In this document: one piece after another, positions 24,684 through 33,782 of the stretch
Numbering within the stretch: position 1 is the stretch's first letter
Layout of the letters: each line of letters starts with the position of its first letter
Assembly: GCA_965646165.1 (NCBI GenBank)
Contig: CBFFYP010000030.1
Span: 1 to 46,085 of the forward strand
Direction of reading: 5' to 3'
Source: MGBC114844 sp910585855
Lineage (GTDB): Bacteria > Bacillota > Clostridia > Lachnospirales > Lachnospiraceae
DNA: 46,085 bases
Notes under the pieces: generated by a model
Databases searched by the model: none
What the model was told of the DNA's origin: nothing
What the model saw: the letters and a program-made list of their open reading frames with translations, nothing else
Translations under genes and position numbers: made by a program

Positions 24684-25637
24684 TTAAAGCCAGCCTTTAT
24701 ATTCTACTATTGTGCCAAGTGTTCCCTGTTCGGATTTGCCTTCAGAGAATAAAATTTGTTTTCTCCATTCTCTTGGTGTAGCTTTCATGGCTTTAAAGAA
24801 ACAGCGGTTAAAGCTGGAGATAGTATGAAAACCGACTTGTTCGGAAATATAGAGGATGGATTCCTGTGTTGTTTTTAGCAGAACGCAGGCTTTATTAATT
24901 CTGGTATGATTGACAAATTCTAAAGGAGAAGTTCCTATGGTTTGTAAAAAGATACGGCGAAAGTGTGTTTCACTTAAATGGCATAAGTCGGCAAGCTGTT
25001 CTATCGTAAATTGGTTCATATAGTTTTTTTCAATAAAATGAAGTGCCGGAGCAATAAGAAAGGTAGACTCATGGGAGTTTATTGCTTGGGTATTAGAAAT
25101 AGAATTTAAGTTGTTTTGTATCCTTAATATTTCCAGTAAAAGAGAAAGAATTAAGGAACGTACAGAAAGTTCATAGTATATAGGTTGTTCTTTTAATTCT
25201 TCAAGCAGATATTGTATAAAAGAAGCTAATTTAGGCTGATCGCTGCTATGTATCAGATATTGAAAATTGGGGATTGCTGTCATAGAAAGATCCGACGGCA
25301 GGGGAGGCAATGACGTATTATCCCAAAATAGATTTTCAGTATCAATAAAAATATAACTCCATAGACTGGCACAGCCTTTGGAACTGTAAGTAGTATGGGG
25401 AAGGTTTTTGGGAATACAGGAGATATCTCCTGCATGAAATTCCATTGGTTTTCCTTCAAATTCCATAAAACCGTTTTCACTGTGACAGATACCAATTTCT
25501 AAGCAATCGTGGAAGTGCAGTCTGCCGCTTTTTTGATCGGAGATATGCCAGCGATCTCCTGTTAGAAGTAAGACTGGGAATTCTACAGGGAGGTGGTAGG
25601 GACGGTATTCAGTTATAGGGTGTTTTTGTTTTGACAT
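24684..25637 (-). CDS. AraC-family regulator with N-terminal cupin domain
   Basis: A 317-residue regulator. The N-terminal cupin (about residues 20-110: LHFHDCLEIGICHSENG, FHAGDISCIPKNLPHTTYS) is a sugar-sensing type. The C-terminal AraC DNA-binding domain (about 205-300) has FTIEQLADLCHLSETHFRRIF and ILYISEQVGFHTISSFNRCF then ATPREWRKQ. GGGAGG lies 8 bases before the ATG. It lies immediately upstream of, and in the same direction as, the GH112 gene (168-base gap), so it most likely activates that gene in response to a disaccharide. Confidence 0.9.
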   Translation of the reverse strand: MSKQKHPITEYRPYHLPVEFPVLLLTGDRWHISDQKSGRLHFHDCLEIGICHSENGFMEFEGKPMEFHAGDISCIPKNLPHTTYSSKGCASLWSYIFIDTENLFWDNTSLPPLPSDLSMTAIPNFQYLIHSSDQPKLASFIQYLLEELKEQPIYYELSVRSLILSLLLEILRIQNNLNSISNTQAINSHESTFLIAPALHFIEKNYMNQFTIEQLADLCHLSETHFRRIFLQTIGTSPLEFVNHTRINKACVLLKTTQESILYISEQVGFHTISSFNRCFFKAMKATPREWRKQILFSEGKSEQGTLGTIVEYKGWL

Positions 25638-25772
25638 AAATAAAGCCTCCCTGAATTAATGTATGGATTGGTGGGGTGATGATTTTAAGTAAATTATAAC
25701 TGAAAAAATTTGTAATTTCAATTGAATTTTTATAATGGATTTATGTTAGAATGAGGGAGGTTTTGGTGGAGA

Positions 25773-25975
25773 GGACGCCAGATGCGGGAACGGTGAACCG
25801 TCTGCTGTTCCGCTCTCCAAAAAGCAAGAAGTTCTAAGACTTCTGTATTTTCATATATCCAACCGGACAGACCGGGGCGCAATTCGCCCGCAGTGCAGCC
25901 GAAATGGAGTCGGTATACGAAAGGTTCTATCAACCGTAGGATGTTATCTTCCCACTCACTATGCGGGCTAAACAC
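25773..25975 (+). repeat. A-type structured element, left part (copy A4, split by an IS)
   Basis: First 203 bases of an A element: closing arm at 25777-25805, 5' hairpin, GGGGCGCAATTCGCCC and CCCGCA with partner TGCGGG. It stops within GGGCTAAACAC, where an IS4-family element inserted. The remainder resumes at 27480. Rejoined without the IS and one target copy it would be 332 bp, matching intact copies. Confidence 0.92.
25965..25975 (+). repeat. 11-bp target duplication, left copy
   Basis: GGGCTAAACAC directly before the left inverted repeat of the IS; identical to 27480-27490. Confidence 0.93.
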
Positions 25976-27479
25976 CATAGACGAGAACTTAACGAAAAAC
26001 CATATAAAATAGTGGATTCCAAAAGAAAAAATAAATTCACAACAGACCTCTTTCGTGTATAATGATTATGAGAAAAAATTTACCAAAGGAGGACGGTCAT
26101 GAATTTACAAAATCATTATACATACCAAATCGAACCATAACGCGTACAGAGATTTTTAAAAACTGGACAATCAAAATTCTCCGCACCTACCACAACAGAT
26201 AGAAAGAAATAAGCAAAACGCACCATGCCATGCAAAGAAAACGTGGGGTATGTTCCTGCACAGACTTGCTAAAATTGCTAATTTCTCTACGCTCAGTTCA
26301 ATCTATTCCTTTCGCATCCTGGCTGTCGCTGGCCTGCGCACTTTTTGGAATTTTCCACGATTTCTGACACCGCATTGGCGAAAAGCATTTTTGAAAGCAG
26401 CACCTTTCCTGCGTGAGATCCTCCATTCCCTGGCTTTCTGCCCATTCTTCCAGTAGCGACAATGCTTCTACTTGGAAAGGGAGTTAAAACATGATACTTT
26501 TAGTGGATGCTTTCTGGATTCGTTCAGGAGGGGAAACAACAGGAACAGCAACGAATCCATCTCTGGTTATTCTTTGGAATGAAAACCGCGATGAAACAAA
26601 TAAAAGTTTTCCGATTAAGGCATACAGCGGGATCTCTGGACTCATTTTTCCATTGGGACAAGGAGACTTGTTCATGCGGATGGTGGATATGGACAGCACA
26701 GATATTTCCCTTTTCTGCACAAGAAGCAAGGTTGCCAGATGTATCCTGCGTTATCACACCAAAAATACTTTTGCTTGTATGATGCAATGGAAGAAGGATT
26801 TCTTTGGTTCGATCTTGTGAAAGGAAGCAGAAGAAAAAGCAGATCGAACAATTGGAACAATTTGGGTTTCTGCATATATTAAGGGAAAAACAGGATTGGT
26901 TCGTGTCATTGTCAGAAGCTTCCTGCCTTCAAACAGAAAAAGCCAGAAGGACGCAAAATCAGAAAATCTTCGAGGAAACCAGAACCAGATTATGGCGGAT
27001 ACATTGCTGTGTGCAGTTTGGTTCTTAGTTATTACCTCTCTTGGTTCAGAATTACGATGGAGGAAATCTTGCATCTTTACCAAAGTCGTTGGCGGTGGAG
27101 CTTTTATTTAAGCGCTTTTAAGCAGAATTTTTCAGATTCACACCATTTAAAAGCAGGTAGCATCGGCCTATTGCGGAAAACAGAAAAACGCCCTATGGCT
27201 TATCCTATGGACGATAGTGAGCGACAATTTCCTTTCAGGCAGAATGTTTTTCTTGTAGAAAAATATGAAACTTCTTTATTCTGTTTATGAGATGTAAAAA
27301 TTTCAATTCATACAGATAAGGGGGAAAGTTCTCTGCCTATCCTTGGAGTCTTTTGTAGACTTGACGGAATAAAAAATATATTCGCTATCTTTCGAAAAAA
27401 CATCGTCGACGAATGAATCAAAATGACGAGTTTCATTCGGCAGTTTTACCAGGACTCCTTCGTTAAGTTCGCGCCTATG
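25976..27479 (+). mobile_element. IS4-family (IS231-like) insertion sequence, degenerate
   Basis: A 1504-bp element bounded by 21-bp inverted repeats: CATAGACGAGAACTTAACGAA at 25976-25996 and its counterpart at 27459-27479, which read inward differs at two bases. The CAT...AACTTAA end resembles IS231-group ends. An 11-bp direct repeat (GGGCTAAACAC) flanks it, within the 10-13 bp range of IS4/IS231 elements. It carries one broken transposase gene. It interrupts structured element A4 at its conserved GGGC-TAAACAC-GCCC core. Confidence 0.92.
26100..27290 (+). pseudogene. IS4-family transposase, multiply frameshifted
   Basis: Starts with ATG 26100 after AAAGGAGG but stops within 14 codons; later pieces of a transposase appear in different frames. 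Recognisable are a DLLKLLISL-like segment (about 26265), DTALAKSIFESSTF (about 26370), LLVDAF (26500 region) and QEGKQQEQQRIHLW. The catalytic YREK block lies at 27078-27125: TAC CAA AGT CGT TGG CGG gives YQSRWR, and correcting one lost base near 27095 and one extra T near 27118 restores RWRVELLFKRFKQNF, matching Y-(2)-R-(3)-E-(6)-K exactly. At least four disruptions make it inactive. Confidence 0.9.
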
Positions 27480-27619
27480 GGGCTAAACACGCCCCTTTTT
27501 TTTCACACCCTGCATGGAAGCAGGATGTGAAAAAAATCTTAGTTTTTTGAGCAGAAGTCCAAGAACTTCTAACTTTTTTCCGAAGTCACTGCAGATGGTT
27601 CACCGTTCCCGCATCTGGC
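27480..27619 (+). repeat. A-type structured element, right part (copy A4)
   Basis: Continues A4 after the IS: the duplicated GGGCTAAACAC (27480-27490), CGCCCC, the T-flanked hairpin with CCCTGCATGGAAGCAGG, AATCTTAG, the 3' AGAAGT hairpin and the closing arm 27591-27619. That arm pairs with 25777-25805 over 29 bp with a single G.T pair, although the two now lie 1.8 kb apart. Confidence 0.92.
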
Positions 27620-27652
27620 TGATTTTTCCTGCCGGAATAAAAAAGAATTTCG

Positions 27653-28063
27653 TCAAAATTTTTCTGATTTTTTTATTGATTCAAAGGATTCTAATTCTTT
27701 GCATAAAACGACAAAATCGTTATAAACGGTAATCGTTTGGAGATAACGAAAGTCGAGAATAAATCCTGAGGCACGATGTCTTAAAAAATCAGCATCCCAT
27801 AGTGGGACGGCAAGAAATCCTTTTTTGTAATCATATTTTAGAGGTTCGTATTTTTCAATATTTTTTCGAAAGTATTTTACTTTTGCCATACACAGTTTAT
27901 TAATACGAAATAAAAGACCAATGATGTCAGTGCGTTCAAAAAAGGTATCTTTAAAGATTAAGTGTTTATGGGAATTTTCCTTTTCAGAATACCATGCATG
28001 ATCTTCATGTTTTAATCCGTATTTTTCTATTAATAATTCTTTATCGGTTTTTTGATAATCCAT
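27653..28063 (-). CDS. Hypothetical protein, 136 residues
   Basis: I do not recognise a family. The start is credible: AAAGGAG lies 8 bases before the ATG. The protein is charged and aromatic-rich without signal peptide or membrane helix. The N-terminal part (KTDKELLIEKYGLKHEDHAWYSEKENSHKH) is hydrophilic. The middle has INKLCMAKVKYFRKNIEKYEPL, and the C-terminal half GFLAVPLWDADFLRHRASGF-like sequence looks like beta strands. It stands alone between split element A4 (downstream) and C6 (upstream). It could be a small cytoplasmic accessory protein; no function is claimed. Confidence 0.6.
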   Translation of the reverse strand: MDYQKTDKELLIEKYGLKHEDHAWYSEKENSHKHLIFKDTFFERTDIIGLLFRINKLCMAKVKYFRKNIEKYEPLKYDYKKGFLAVPLWDADFLRHRASGFILDFRYLQTITVYNDFVVLCKELESFESIKKSEKF

Positions 28064-28170
28064 ATAGTTTACTCCTTTTTGAATTTATGGTTTTAATTTT
28101 ATCACAAATATTGGGATGGATACAACGTATTTTATATATTGTTAAATCATTACAATTACAATTTTTTCGG

Positions 28171-28328
28171 TCTGGAGTACACAGCCGGAAGCTGAATGGA
28201 GATCTATGCAGAGTCATCATTTCCCGTCGGCACTTAGGCACGGTATTTTCGTGCCTTATGTGTCCGCTACGAGGAAATGCTAAGCGTAAGCGGGCTCGGA
28301 ATAGATCTCTATTTGGCTTTTGGCGTCC
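28171..28328 (-). repeat. C-type structured element (copy C6)
   Basis: Minus-strand copy. Reading that strand: GGACGCCAAAAGCC start, GAGCCCGCT / AGCGGAC stem, GCTTAGCATTTCC with GGGAAATG, small hairpin AGGCACG / CGTGCCT (different from the AGACGCT/AGCGTCT of other copies but still paired), closing arm, then CGGCTGTGTACTCCAGACCG tail. It lies between the hypothetical gene and the ABC transporter operon. The remaining 260 bases to the first permease are A+T-rich with no clear promoter pair. Confidence 0.88.
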
Positions 28329-28587
28329 TCCCGTTTCAAAAAAATAGAAAGTAAATTCAAATGTATTTTACTAAAATAACCGAAAAACAAAAAATATTTA
28401 CAATAAAATGGTCGAAAACGCAAGATATTAATATAAAATTAACTAGAAATTGCTCTCTTAATTCGGTAAAATGATGGTAGAAAGAGATAAAATATAGGCA
28501 GGTTCATACAAATTATACAACTTCATAGATAGAAAGGAAGTAAAGTATAAAGGACATGCTGCCTGCCAGAAAACAGGAGGAAGGAAT

Positions 28588-29538
28588 ATGGCAAAGAAAA
28601 AACAGTCCCCATACCAGCCACGAAAAAGAGGAATCGGCTTCTATATAAAACGTGATTGGCAGCTTTATGTGCTTTTGCTCATTCCGCTTGCATTAGTTAT
28701 TATTTTTAACTATGCAGCTTATCCGGGACTTCGTATGGCGTTTATGAATTATAAGCCGGCAAAAGGCTATAAAGGAAGTGAATGGGTAGGATGGGATATA
28801 TTTGTAAAAATCTTTAAAGATGCCGATTTTAAACGAGCATTAAAAAATTCCCTTATCTTTAATATTATTGATTTGCTGGTTGGATTTCCGATGCCGATTA
28901 TTTTAGCTTTAATGCTGAATGAACTTCGGTATCCAAGATTTAAAAAGGTAACACAGACTATTTTATATCTTCCGCATTTTCTGTCATGGGCTATTGTAGC
29001 AAATGTAGCATATACTATGTTTCGTCCATCCACAGGTTTGGTAAATATATGGCTTATGAATCATGGAATTATTGAAAAAGGAATTCCGTTTCTGACAGAA
29101 AAATGGCATTGGGCAGTTACCTATATTATTATCGGTGTATGGCAGTCAATGGGTTGGGGAAGTATTATTTATCTTGCTGCGATTACCAATATCAGTGCAG
29201 AACTTTATGAGGCAGCCGGAATTGACGGTGCAAATCGCTGGCAGAAAATGTGGCATATTACATTGCCGGGGATTAAAAGTACGACAGTAACCCTATTAAT
29301 TATGAATCTAGGGCGTGGATTGATGGGCAGTAATTTTGAAAGATTGTATACTTTTGATAACACACAAGTACGTGATTTTCAGTACCAGTTAGCAATCTAT
29401 ATTTATGATAAAGGACTTTCAGGAGGAAATTTCAGCAGGGCAACCGCTGTGGTTTTATTCCAGTCTGCCGTAGGTCTGCTGATGGTAATTATATCTGACC
29501 GAATTGCAAAAATGCTTGGTGAAGACGGATTGATATAA
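28588..29538 (+). CDS. ABC sugar transporter permease, LplB/YtcP-type
   Basis: Inner-membrane permease (316 residues, six predicted helices; first at about 28-48 after a basic N-terminus). It has the binding-protein-dependent loop EAAGIDGANRWQKMWHITLPG that contacts the ATPase (about 208-228). It resembles LplB/YteP permeases of the carbohydrate uptake-1 family used for complex oligosaccharides such as rhamnogalacturonan fragments. AGGAGGAAGG precedes the ATG. It is the first gene of a permease-permease-binding protein set, 12 bases before the next. No ATPase gene is present, as usual for this class, which shares an MsmK-like ATPase. Confidence 0.92.
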   Translation: MAKKKQSPYQPRKRGIGFYIKRDWQLYVLLLIPLALVIIFNYAAYPGLRMAFMNYKPAKGYKGSEWVGWDIFVKIFKDADFKRALKNSLIFNIIDLLVGFPMPIILALMLNELRYPRFKKVTQTILYLPHFLSWAIVANVAYTMFRPSTGLVNIWLMNHGIIEKGIPFLTEKWHWAVTYIIIGVWQSMGWGSIIYLAAITNISAELYEAAGIDGANRWQKMWHITLPGIKSTTVTLLIMNLGRGLMGSNFERLYTFDNTQVRDFQYQLAIYIYDKGLSGGNFSRATAVVLFQSAVGLLMVIISDRIAKMLGEDGLI

Positions 29539-29550
29539 GGAGGGGAAAAT

Positions 29551-30480
29551 ATGGCAAAGAAAAAAGAAGCGGCTGTAATGGACGATGAAAAATCACGTGA
29601 TGGTACACCGCATGGTGTTGAAAAAGTAAAAATCGGTGATATTTTAATTATGCTGTTTATAGGAATATTAAGCCTAACTTGTATTGCTCCGTTTGTTCAT
29701 CTATTGGCAAAATCCGTTAGTTCCAGCAATGCAGTTATGGCAAAAGAAGTGTATTTTGTGGCAAAAGGATTTAATTTCAGTATGTATGAAACAATTTTTA
29801 AAGATGGACAGCTTACTCATGCGATGATTTATTCTGTTTATATGACAGTTATTTTTACTCTGTTAGGTTTAATTGTTTGTACATGTGCTGCCTATCCGCT
29901 TTCAAAGAAACGATTAAAAGGAAGAACATTTTTTTCTTTTGTCTTCATGGTGCCGATGTATTTTAGTGCAGGCTTAATCCCAACGTATCTGTTATATAAG
30001 GATCTGAAATTATTAGATACGATGTGGGTTTTGATTTTTCCTTTGATTTTTTCACCATATAATATGTTGATTATGAGGAGTTTTTTCCAGTCCTCTATTC
30101 CAGACAGTTTGGAAGAATCAGCGTTTTTGGATGGGGCAACCAATTTTCAAATTTTATTTCGGATTGTACTTCCGCTTTCCAAATCGATTATTGCAACACT
30201 GTTATTGTTCTATGCAGTAGGACGGTGGAATGCATTTGCAGATGCACAGTATTATATTACAACCAAGTCATTGCAGCCGATTCAGCTTTTATTAAGCAAT
30301 ATGGTTCGAAATGCAGCCGATTCGGCAACGTCACTTTCGGAAGGCTCGGCGGCAACCAATACACCTGAAATTTATCAAGCAGCAGCAGTTATGTTTGCAA
30401 CTGTACCGATTTTATGTATTTATCCATTTGTTCAGAAATATTTTGTAAAAGGAGTTATGGTTGGTGCAGTAAAGGGTTAA
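29551..30480 (+). CDS. ABC sugar transporter permease, LplC/YtcP-type
   Basis: Second permease subunit, 309 residues with six predicted membrane helices. The ATPase-contact loop is EESAFLDGATNFQILFRIVLPLS (about 186-208), the C-terminal region YPFVQKYFVKGVMVGAVKG is the typical LplC ending. An AAGGAGGGG site lies before the ATG. It is translated directly after the first permease, and the binding-protein gene follows after a 119-base gap with its own strong ribosome site. Confidence 0.92.
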   Translation: MAKKKEAAVMDDEKSRDGTPHGVEKVKIGDILIMLFIGILSLTCIAPFVHLLAKSVSSSNAVMAKEVYFVAKGFNFSMYETIFKDGQLTHAMIYSVYMTVIFTLLGLIVCTCAAYPLSKKRLKGRTFFSFVFMVPMYFSAGLIPTYLLYKDLKLLDTMWVLIFPLIFSPYNMLIMRSFFQSSIPDSLEESAFLDGATNFQILFRIVLPLSKSIIATLLLFYAVGRWNAFADAQYYITTKSLQPIQLLLSNMVRNAADSATSLSEGSAATNTPEIYQAAAVMFATVPILCIYPFVQKYFVKGVMVGAVKG

Positions 30481-30599
30481 AATTGTGCAGATTGACGAGA
30501 AATAGAACATATGTTATAGTTAGGATAGCAAAATCTGAAAAGATTTTCTATAAAAAAACAAATTCTATTGTTAAAGAATTTAAAGGAGGAAAAGCAATT

Positions 30600-32363
30600 A
30601 TGAAGAAAAACTTAAAAAGACTCTCTGTTTTTGCAGTGGTAAGTGCAATGGTAATGGGAAGTTTGGCTGGATGCGGCGGTTCAAATCCAGATCCGACAAC
30701 AGCAGCTACTACAACAGCAGCCACTGAACCGGCAACTACTACGACAGCGGCATCTTCACAGCAAGAACAAACTACAACGGCGGTTTCATCGGATGCAACA
30801 GGAATGGATGCATGGACACCATTTGCCGATCGGGTAAAAATTACAGTTCCTGTATATGATCGTTCCAAAGAGGGTTATCCTGCAGTAGACGATAATTATT
30901 GGACAAAGTGGGTACAGACGGAATTTGGAGATAAATACAATATTGAAGTACAATATGTGCCAATTCCTCGTGGTGATGTTATGACAAGATATTCTATGTT
31001 AATTGCAGGGGATCAAACGCCGACTATCTTAATGGAATATGACTATCCAAAGGTAGCAGAGTGGGCAAATGATGGGGCAATGCAGGTAATTGATTTGGAT
31101 AAATTTGCAGAGGTTGCACCGACTTATTATAATAAGATGGTAGAAAATGATCAGTTGAGATATACAGATATAAATGGAGAAACTTATTTTGTATTATCGG
31201 AAAGACCTTATTATAATACCCCTTATACATATGTAAGATTTGTTCGTATGGACTGGTTAAAGCAAGTGGGTTATGATCATGTTCCAACAAATTATGCAGA
31301 ATATACGGATGCTTTAACAAAGATAATGGAGGCAGGTCTCTGTGAACATCCGGGTTCTGGAGAACTTATGTTGGCAGCACTGCAAAATGATGCTTATACA
31401 AGAAACTTCCCATATCGTGAATTCCCGATTAGTGAAGAAGAATGGATACAGCACTCTAGTTTAGGAACAGGTTCTTTGTCATGGGAGCCGACTTATAAGT
31501 TTTTAAAGAGAGGAAATGCAGAATTTCATGCAGGTTTCTTGAATCCAGAGTTTGATCTTTTCCAATATGAAACAGATATTAAAGCAGATTTTATTAACGG
31601 AAAAATCTTTCAGTATGGCGGGTATATGTCGGCAAATGTAGACTGGCTGACTGCATTTTACGAGAATAACCCAGATGCAGAATTAGCAGTTGCTTCTAAT
31701 TATATGGCAGTAGAAGAAGGCGTAGTAGATATGCCAACGCTTCGGGCAGATAATCCATTTGGTATGATTATTGGTTTCAGTAATCTTGCAACAGAAGATG
31801 AATTAAAAGCAGCATGGATGTATATGGAATGGATGGTTCAGGAAGATACTTTATTTGTAATGGAAAATGGTATTGAAGGTGTTACTTATACATTGGATGA
31901 AGATGGTATTCCGGTAGTAGATGGTGATTATCGTGGAGAAGAGATGTTAAATCATAACTGCAATATTGATATGACTTGTATTGCTCATGCTTCGAAGGTA
32001 AACGATACAATCGAACAGTCAATTAAAGCGATTACTCCACAGGGACTGCCGCAGGATTTTGAACAGGCTTTATTGGATAATTATAATGAACTTCAGGAAA
32101 TTGCCAATAATGGATGGGCATATTCTGATCCAGTATTTGCTATGACAATTGAAGAAGAATCAGAATATACTTCTTCTTTGCTGAGTTTGTTCCAAGAATA
32201 TTATGTAACATTGGTTAAATGCGATCCAGCCGAATTTGATACATTATATGAAGATTTTAAGAATCGGTATTTGGAGGCTGGGTATCAGGAAATTATAGAT
32301 GCACGTTTAAAGGCTTATCAAAACGGACAAACAACTACACTTCCAGAATCAGCTAAAAAGTAA
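30600..32363 (+). CDS. ABC transporter substrate-binding lipoprotein, LplA/YtcQ-type
   Basis: A large (587-residue) binding protein. The signal peptide has lipobox SLAGC (Cys25), followed by a Thr/Ala-rich linker (TTAATTTAATEPATTTT) that spaces it from the membrane. The binding domain includes DRSKEGYPAVDDNYWTKWV, DGAMQVIDLDKFAEVAPTYYNKM and VRFVRMDWLKQVGYDHVPTNY, typical of the long oligosaccharide-binding family beside LplB/LplC permeases. AAAGGAGG is 9 bases before ATG 30600; the longer frame from 30414 overlaps the permease and is rejected. The adjacent GH105 gene suggests unsaturated rhamnogalacturonan oligosaccharides as cargo (inference). Confidence 0.92.
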   Translation: MKKNLKRLSVFAVVSAMVMGSLAGCGGSNPDPTTAATTTAATEPATTTTAASSQQEQTTTAVSSDATGMDAWTPFADRVKITVPVYDRSKEGYPAVDDNYWTKWVQTEFGDKYNIEVQYVPIPRGDVMTRYSMLIAGDQTPTILMEYDYPKVAEWANDGAMQVIDLDKFAEVAPTYYNKMVENDQLRYTDINGETYFVLSERPYYNTPYTYVRFVRMDWLKQVGYDHVPTNYAEYTDALTKIMEAGLCEHPGSGELMLAALQNDAYTRNFPYREFPISEEEWIQHSSLGTGSLSWEPTYKFLKRGNAEFHAGFLNPEFDLFQYETDIKADFINGKIFQYGGYMSANVDWLTAFYENNPDAELAVASNYMAVEEGVVDMPTLRADNPFGMIIGFSNLATEDELKAAWMYMEWMVQEDTLFVMENGIEGVTYTLDEDGIPVVDGDYRGEEMLNHNCNIDMTCIAHASKVNDTIEQSIKAITPQGLPQDFEQALLDNYNELQEIANNGWAYSDPVFAMTIEEESEYTSSLLSLFQEYYVTLVKCDPAEFDTLYEDFKNRYLEAGYQEIIDARLKAYQNGQTTTLPESAKK

Positions 32364-32376
32364 GAGATCTCATAGA

Positions 32377-32557
32377 GGACGCTGAAATTCAAAGGGGGAC
32401 GCTGAAATTCAAAGGGAGGTCTACTTCGGGCCCGCTTTCGCTTAGCATTTCCTCGTAGCGGACACTAAAGTGCTAAAATACAGCACTTAAGTGCCGACGG
32501 GAAATGATGACCCTGCGTAGACCTCCCTTTGAATTTCAGCTGTTTGTATCAGGTAGG
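32377..32557 (+). repeat. C-type structured element (copy C7) with exact 20-bp 5' duplication
   Basis: GGACGCTGAAATTCAAAGGG occurs twice in tandem (32377-32396 and 32397-32416). The second begins the element proper, whose closing stem GCTGAAATTCAAAGGGAGG pairs with CCTCCCTTTGAATTTCAGC (to 32540). The inner hairpin is AAGTGCT / AGCACTT and stem GCCCGCT / AGCGGAC; CATTTCC and GGAAATG are present. It begins 13 bases after the binding-protein stop, sense orientation. A diverged second copy of its 3' end (CTTTGAATTTTGATTGTTTG) lies at 32594-32624. Confidence 0.92.
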
Positions 32558-32656
32558 TAGAGAAGATTTAAAAGCAGCGAAAGAAAATGTTTCTTTGAAT
32601 TTTGATTGTTTGTATCAGATAAGTATTAAAAAAATAGATAAAAGAAAGGGTAAGAG

Positions 32657-33721
32657 ATGTTGAGATTAAGGTATGATAGGGAAAAGATTTTGGAGGTAAT
32701 AGATGCAGTTGTTCGTAAGACGATGACAATGGATATGATATGGGATTGGCCTTGTGGGGTTGCTTATTATGGTGTTTCAAAGGCGTATGAGGTAACTGGA
32801 AAAAAAGAGTATTTGGATATGCTGGTGGATTGGACAGAGGAATATTTAAAAATGGGTTTGCCGGATTGGACGGTCAATGCGTGTGCAATGGGACATGCTA
32901 TGATTACTCTTTATGAGGCTACGAAAGAGCAGAAGTATTGGGATATTGTAATGAGCAAAGCAGAGTATCTGCAAAAGGATGCTCTTCGTTTTGGAGATAG
33001 AGTTTTGCAGCATACTGTTTCAACAAAAAATGATTTTCCAGAGCAGGCTTGGGCAGATACACTGTTTATGGCGGCTTTCTTTTTGCTTCGGGTTGGTGCA
33101 AAGTTAAGGGATTCCGATTTGATTAATGATGCGTTGAATCAGTATTATTGGCATATTAAGTATCTGCAGGATGAAAAGACAAGTCTATGGTATCATGGTT
33201 ATAGCCATATCAATCAGGATCATATGTCAGGATTTTATTGGGGACGGGCAAATTGCTGGGCAGCTTATACTATGTCACAGGTAAAGAAACAACTGCCGGA
33301 TTGGTATCTTTATCCGCAGTGTATGGATATTGAGTGTTCTCTTCGAGATCAGCTTGCAGCAATAAAATTACTGCAGACTGAAAATGGGCTTTGGAGGACT
33401 ATTTTAGATGATTCGGAGTCTTATGAGGAAGTTTCTGCTTCGGCAGGAATTGCAGCAGCTATGATTGGAAATGAAAATCCTTTGCATACAAAATATGTAC
33501 AAAAAGCACTTGATGGCATATTAGAAAATATTACAGAAGATGGACGGGTTATGAATGTATCAGGAGGAACAGCCGTTATGAAGGATCGAGATGGTTATCG
33601 AAATGTTCCGAAAAATTGGATTCAAGGCTGGGGGCAGGGATTGGCATTAGCTTTTTTAGGGGCTGTATTAACAGTACCAAATATGGATGTAAAAGATATG
33701 GCAGAAACGCATGAAAACTAG
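32657..33721 (+). CDS. Unsaturated rhamnogalacturonyl hydrolase, GH105 (YteR/RhiN-like)
   Basis: Cytoplasmic hydrolase (354 residues, alpha/alpha six-barrel) removing the unsaturated galacturonic acid from the non-reducing end of lyase-cut rhamnogalacturonan I. Family features: DWPCGVAYYGVSKAYEVTG near the N-terminus, PDWTVNACAMGHAMITLYE (first Asp region), QAWADTLFMAAFFLLRVG (second Asp region, matching the catalytic segment of YteR), GFYWGRANCWAAYTMSQV and GWGQGLALAFLGAV. AAAGGG lies before the ATG. It follows the ABC importer and C7, completing an uptake-and-degrade module. Confidence in family is high; exact substrate is inference. Confidence 0.9.
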   Translation: MLRLRYDREKILEVIDAVVRKTMTMDMIWDWPCGVAYYGVSKAYEVTGKKEYLDMLVDWTEEYLKMGLPDWTVNACAMGHAMITLYEATKEQKYWDIVMSKAEYLQKDALRFGDRVLQHTVSTKNDFPEQAWADTLFMAAFFLLRVGAKLRDSDLINDALNQYYWHIKYLQDEKTSLWYHGYSHINQDHMSGFYWGRANCWAAYTMSQVKKQLPDWYLYPQCMDIECSLRDQLAAIKLLQTENGLWRTILDDSESYEEVSASAGIAAAMIGNENPLHTKYVQKALDGILENITEDGRVMNVSGGTAVMKDRDGYRNVPKNWIQGWGQGLALAFLGAVLTVPNMDVKDMAETHEN

Positions 33722-33782
33722 TTTTGTGGTAAAAATATATATTATATAGTAGAAAATGATATTGGCAGAAAGGAGAGAATTT

